DNA from: Bacteroidales bacterium
GTDB lineage: Bacteria > Bacteroidota > Bacteroidia > Bacteroidales > GCA-2748055
DNA: 38,419 bases
NCBI GenBank assembly: GCA_023135955.1
Contig: JAGLSB010000230.1
Location: 1-38,419 of the forward strand
Direction: 5' to 3'
A program made the translations under genes and the position numbers. Each line of letters starts with the position of its first letter. Position 1 is the stretch's first letter. This document shows positions 35,601 through 38,419 of the stretch, one piece after another. Below the pieces are notes generated by a model that worked only from the letters and a program-made list of their open reading frames with translations, made no database searches and was not told where the DNA came from.

Positions 35601-35821
35601 GGTTGAAATCATTGACGGTGAGATATAGTATCCCACAGAATTTCCTGGTTTTCAAGGATGCCGATTTTTATATAACAGCTATTAATTTACTTACTCTGGA
35701 CAGATATTTAGGTTATGATCCTGAGTTCAGTTATACTTATAATCCGATGATGCAGGGGATTGATTATGGACTAATGCCGCAATCCCGGTCATTCATTACG
35801 GGTATCAGGTTTGGATTGTAA
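32666..35821 (+). CDS. Second SusC/RagA-type TonB-dependent transporter
   Basis: 1051 aa with a signal peptide ending at G-Y-A-Q-E. The CarboxypepD-reg-like domain (about 28-105) starts F-R-I-N-G-V-V-L and has the N-G-K-P-V-K-D-V-S-I-S-I-E-G turn. The plug holds A-P-L-V-V-V-D-G-M-P and I-Y-I-L-K-D-P-V-H-A-T-L-Y-G-T-K-A-S-N-G-I-I-L, a diverged form of the SusC signature. The barrel extends to the C-terminal F-I-T-G-I-R-F-G-L. Transporter 1 has the more standard plug, so the two pairs probably differ in ligand. ATG 32678, four codons in, is followed by a K-K-Y basic start and may be the real initiation codon. Confidence 0.92.
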   Translation: MNDYMKKYGLIICLSLFLLSNGYAQEGFRINGVVLGTNGKPVKDVSISIEGVGIQPEYSDETGNFIIDAPSGDVWLIIQPVRQYKSKRVYLNNRNQLKIYLTETHIKSGYDDVTLINNDFKRRDVLSVLSDLDQDLVEENNFVTIDQMLQGRISGMMITGSSGMPGQASFSNIRGMVSMNTSNAPLVVVDGMPVERPGLFISGIEGNSYNPFSTIDPSDISSIYILKDPVHATLYGTKASNGIILIETLKASATQTTINVSFKTGLRTTPSRLIPQLNAEQYKTLANEILMSSPKKLELFEIDYPGLYTTEADDAYYRYMHHTNWQNLIFSNAVMTNAYMSIKGGSEIATYGLSVGYHDEDGVFKNSRYNRYNVSFVSDLNIFSWFKMNVNAYLTNSNAYLMESALSPQTSPVATSLFKPPIMFPYQYDDEGQQLTSLDEVDELGTSNPVAVVNNFIGDNKNYRFISSIKGQADISDHLNFTTLMGINFNTLKEFIFRPNRGMESYLAGEVHNIARATNNYLYAFYTDNYFRYNKQVGTKHRFVSTAGLRVNTNTYEADFGEAFNLPENDQYSSLNSGETDMKNIGGMNERWNWMSLYHHFVYKYQDKYILNTSLSGDFSTRTGHEAETLLRLNGSPLGLFYSIGAGWRISEEGFMKSMSELDNLLLRASFGTSGNDDIGNTSARDYYFVTLYRETSGLVPSVMANKYLKHETLSQLNGGVDLSVFGDRASLSVDYFKKTTDDLLINDPLEGFLGFDNRLSNTGKVENRGLEISLFYRVIDREHFKMDLLTNFTTLQNEVKDLGDKTLITDFPGGAFVTREGDPLNSFYGYTFQGVYATQQDAEQASLVNERGIPFGVGDVIYADYSGPEREPDGVIDDYDKVNLGSPLPDYYGNFTSNFSYKRWSVNLHVSYTAGNEVFNYTRYLNERMVDLSNQSTSVLNRWQSDGDITQVPRALWNDPVGNSAFSSRWIEDGSHFRLKSLTVRYSIPQNFLVFKDADFYITAINLLTLDRYLGYDPEFSYTYNPMMQGIDYGLMPQSRSFITGIRFGL

Positions 35822-35848
35822 TTGATTGGGCTGATAATTACATAAAAT

Positions 35849-37774
35849 ATGAAGAATTTACGATATTATCTGCAAGTAATTGATCCTCACAGAAGAGGTG
35901 CGAGCAACAAACCACATTTTTCAGGCAGGGGATTAAGGATTTATTCTATGGTCCTGATCATGGTTCTGGCCGGATATTCCTGCGAGGAATTTTTTGACCC
36001 CACCCAGGAATTGGTTCGGTACGAAAATGATATGTTCGCAGATTGGGATGAATACCGTTCTGCTGAAATGGGATTGTATGCACTTCAGCAGAAACTGGTG
36101 GATCAATTGGTTGTGCTGGGTGAATTGCGCGGAGATTTACTTGAGGTAACCGATTTTGCCTCACAAGACCTGATAGAAGTGAATAATTTTAGTATTCGGA
36201 AGGATAATCCCTACGCTTCTCCCGTGAATTTTTACAAATTAATCATTGCAGCAAATAAATTGATTCATCACCTGTCAACAGTACATCCTGAAGTATTGGA
36301 TAAAAACGCTCCCATCACCAATTTCGATCGCCTATACGGAGAAGCAATGTGCATGCGGACATGGGCCTATTTCAATGCCGTACGTATCTATGGAGAAGTT
36401 CCCTATATTCATGAAAGCCTGTACACAGTTGAGGAAATTGAGGCCTATATCAATTCTTCCTCCGAGTACGTTGTTTCCGAATATATCAATTTTGCTCCGG
36501 ATGGCTATTATAATGATACGATCAGGGATACAACCATCGTCATTGAAAAAAGATTCATGAATGAAAAGAATGTGATCCTGACGTTTACTGATCAGCTTGA
36601 AAATAATATAAAAGCTGTTGGCATTAATCATAGTCTCAACAACGGGGACGATACCTGGCAGGTGACCGTTTGGAATGATTACGCAAGACATGCCCTGCTG
36701 GGACAGATGTACATGTTTGATCAGAATTATAGCATGGCTGTCGAACATTTTGATCACATCATGTATAATAACACGTCTGAAACATCCAATATTTTGTTTG
36801 GTCTTGATAATAAATTCGCCAAAGCCAAATGGCGAAATATATTTACAAGTCTGGATCCCTGCGAACATATCTATATGATCTGGTTCGGAAAATCCTATAA
36901 ACAAACCAATGGATTACAGAAGATGATGGGTGTGACTCCAAATGATTACATGGTAAAACCTACCGCAGCATCTATTCAAAATTGGGAATCCATATGGAAC
37001 AACCCGGTCTATTATAAGGATTTTTCCAATCCTTTAAAATCCAGGGTCATTGAGCCCGGAATTCCGGGTGATTTCTACAGGGGTTATGGTGTCTCCTATC
37101 AGTATTTCAGAGATGGTATTGAACTGACTTCGGACGATGTTCAGGATATGTTGCTGAAAAAGATGGATGGCAATATTGTCGAAGTTCAGTTACTGATGGA
37201 ACGTGTGGATGCCGTGGCAACGAAATATGAAATCAACAAGGATCCATTTGCACAGGATGCCAACTATACTGTATTTCGGGCAGCAGGTATACATCTCTAT
37301 GCTGCAGAAATCTATGCTGTATGGAAACATATTTACGGTGGACTAACCACTACTCCGCGTATCCGCATGAATACAAGTCTGAACATCCTGAATGATGGTA
37401 GTTATAACAGCAATACCAGTCAACTGGGAGTAAGAGGACGTGTTGGATTCGCCGATGGTGATGAGGCTGTGAATATCGATAATATTGTTTATATCCATGA
37501 TCCAGTAAGCAATCAGATCACAGGATATATAGATTTTACCAATCAGCCAGATTTGCAGATGCGCTACATGCTTGATAAGATATTACAGGAGAGAGCAATG
37601 GAAATGGCCTTTGAAGGGGAGCGTTTCTACGATTTGATACGGATCGCAAAGCGATTGGATGATCCTTCCTATCTGGCAGAAAAAGTGGCAGCCAAATTCA
37701 AGGATCCTGTAATGAGAGAAAACATTTATAATAAGCTACTGAATGAAGAAAACTGGTATGTTAATTATTTCTGA
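35849..37774 (+). CDS. Second SusD/RagB-type lipoprotein, enlarged
   Basis: 641 aa, longer than typical SusD proteins (about 500-580). A lipobox L-A-G-Y-S-C lies near residue 45, after a long N-terminal stretch; ATG 35948 would give a conventional short signal. SusD traits are Y-G-E-A-M-C-M-R-T-W-A-Y-F-N-A-V-R-I-Y-G-E-V-P-Y near residue 170 and the C-terminal block Q-E-R-A-M-E-M-A-F-E-G-E-R-F-Y-D-L-I-R-I-A. The extra length lies in the centre, including a D-T-T-I-V-I-E-K strand region (about 210-260) and loops around 340-420. It follows susC 2 by 27 nt and precedes another fasciclin lipoprotein by 45 nt. Confidence 0.91.
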   Translation: MKNLRYYLQVIDPHRRGASNKPHFSGRGLRIYSMVLIMVLAGYSCEEFFDPTQELVRYENDMFADWDEYRSAEMGLYALQQKLVDQLVVLGELRGDLLEVTDFASQDLIEVNNFSIRKDNPYASPVNFYKLIIAANKLIHHLSTVHPEVLDKNAPITNFDRLYGEAMCMRTWAYFNAVRIYGEVPYIHESLYTVEEIEAYINSSSEYVVSEYINFAPDGYYNDTIRDTTIVIEKRFMNEKNVILTFTDQLENNIKAVGINHSLNNGDDTWQVTVWNDYARHALLGQMYMFDQNYSMAVEHFDHIMYNNTSETSNILFGLDNKFAKAKWRNIFTSLDPCEHIYMIWFGKSYKQTNGLQKMMGVTPNDYMVKPTAASIQNWESIWNNPVYYKDFSNPLKSRVIEPGIPGDFYRGYGVSYQYFRDGIELTSDDVQDMLLKKMDGNIVEVQLLMERVDAVATKYEINKDPFAQDANYTVFRAAGIHLYAAEIYAVWKHIYGGLTTTPRIRMNTSLNILNDGSYNSNTSQLGVRGRVGFADGDEAVNIDNIVYIHDPVSNQITGYIDFTNQPDLQMRYMLDKILQERAMEMAFEGERFYDLIRIAKRLDDPSYLAEKVAAKFKDPVMRENIYNKLLNEENWYVNYF

Positions 37775-37819
37775 CATTGCCTTCATTTGTTTGGTATACC
37801 TGTATAATTTTAAAGAATC

Positions 37820-38419
37820 ATGAAAATATTCAGTATCAATACATACCGGATCCTTTTTCTGTTGATTGTGCTTGGACCTGTATTCCAGGGATGCCAGCGA
37901 GATATGGAGGATCTGGAAAAATATCAGCCTCAGGATTGGTTAAAAGGTAAGATATTTAGCCAGATAGAAGCTGAGGACGACCTGGCGTATTTTATTAGTT
38001 GCCTGGAAAGGATTGGCTATGATACGATTTTAAACACTTCGGGAAGTTATACAGTTTTCGCTCCTACCGACGCTGCATTTGAGTCCTTTTTCCAGGAGCA
38101 TCCTGAATATAATGAAGTTGATGATATTCCTTTAGAGGAACTGGAATCGATGGTAGAGTATCAGATGATTTTCGATGCCTGGAGCATGGAACAATTTCGA
38201 ATCCTGGATTACGATGGATGGGTTGATCCTGCAAACAAGTTGCAGGAACCCCGTGCCTACAAATATAAAACGATCTACAAGCCTGAAAATCGGACTTTTC
38301 TTGCTAAGTATTACGGAGGGAAATATGTTATTGCTGATGAAAATGAGTCGAACCTGACAATGGTCGCTTTTTCCAACTCCAACAAGTACAGTCCGGTTTT
38401 CTTTAGTGAGTACTTCAGT
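37820..38419 (+). CDS. Fasciclin (FAS1) domain lipoprotein C, 3' end outside window
   Basis: The frame opens at ATG 37820 and stays open to the last base, giving 200 residues. The signal M-K-I-F-S-I-N-T-Y-R, a hydrophobic core and lipobox V-F-Q-G-C (Cys25) mark a lipoprotein. The following region has FAS1 features: L-E-R-I-G-Y-D-T-I-L near residue 65, then Y-T-V-F-A-P-T-D-A-A-F-E-S-F-F, the classic FAS1 H1 motif. Its position after the second SusCD pair repeats the arrangement after the first. The rest of the gene, and any C-terminal jelly-roll module, is beyond the window. Confidence 0.85.
   Translation, partial: MKIFSINTYRILFLLIVLGPVFQGCQRDMEDLEKYQPQDWLKGKIFSQIEAEDDLAYFISCLERIGYDTILNTSGSYTVFAPTDAAFESFFQEHPEYNEVDDIPLEELESMVEYQMIFDAWSMEQFRILDYDGWVDPANKLQEPRAYKYKTIYKPENRTFLAKYYGGKYVIADENESNLTMVAFSNSNKYSPVFFSEYFS

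Noticed and set aside
36332-36904. 190-codon open frame on the - strand
   Set aside because: Antisense to the second SusD gene with no signal or motif; the sense frame has strong SusD signatures.
1-38419. tRNA, rRNA, CRISPR array, insertion sequence or prophage
   Set aside because: Reading both strands showed no cloverleaf, regular spaced repeat, transposase or phage-like gene.

Overview
The window is a glycan-utilisation region from a Bacteroidota chromosome. Evidence for this: two SusC/SusD-type outer-membrane uptake pairs, several lipoprotein signals, a C-terminal type IX secretion (T9SS) sorting domain, promoter elements of the Bacteroidota form (-33 TTTG / -7 TAnnTTTG), and A-rich rather than strong GGAGG ribosome sites. 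The gene set (sulfatases, alpha-L-rhamnosidase, rhamnose catabolism) suggests a marine or sediment bacterium feeding on a sulfated, rhamnose-containing polysaccharide. The species cannot be named from the sequence.

Layout. (1) 3-1022 (+): 3' part of a repeat-containing T9SS cargo protein, followed by a clear terminator. (2) 1196-3682 (+): secreted protein with two tandem pectate-lyase-superfamily beta-helix domains; its stop overlaps the stop of the convergent operon. (3) 14569 down to 3679 (-): tightly packed operon of GH106 alpha-L-rhamnosidase, S1 sulfatase, a sulfatase 3' remnant, GH127-type glycosidase, exported Gfo/Idh/MocA oxidoreductase, DUF1080 protein and exported TIM-barrel isomerase/epimerase. 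(4) 14826-15698 (+): AraC-family regulator, divergent from the operon. (5) 24276 down to 15955 (-): rhamnose catabolic operon with RhaT-type transporter, an AT-rich sulfatase, rhamnose mutarotase, rhamnose isomerase, a class II aldolase, rhamnulokinase-type FGGY kinase and a tandem class II aldolase-like protein. (6) 24678-38419 (+): SusC-SusD-FAS1-FAS1-SusC-SusD-FAS1 outer-membrane locus, with the last gene cut by the window end.

Working model (inference): the SusCD/FAS1 proteins capture and import rhamnose-rich oligosaccharides. The sulfatases, GH106, GH127 and beta-helix enzyme strip them outside the cytoplasm. The oxidoreductase/DUF1080/TIM-barrel trio adds an oxidative, 3-keto-sugar type of glycoside cleavage. 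Free L-rhamnose enters through RhaT and passes through mutarotase, isomerase, kinase and aldolase to DHAP and L-lactaldehyde. No lactaldehyde dehydrogenase or reductase lies in the window. The AraC protein is the only regulator present.

The least familiar parts are the double SusCD locus built around fasciclin-domain lipoproteins with a jelly-roll-like C-terminal module, the coupling of a 3-keto-type trio to a rhamnosidase/sulfatase operon, and the aldolase fusion whose second half has lost its metal ligands. I found no tRNA, rRNA, CRISPR array, transposase or phage gene.
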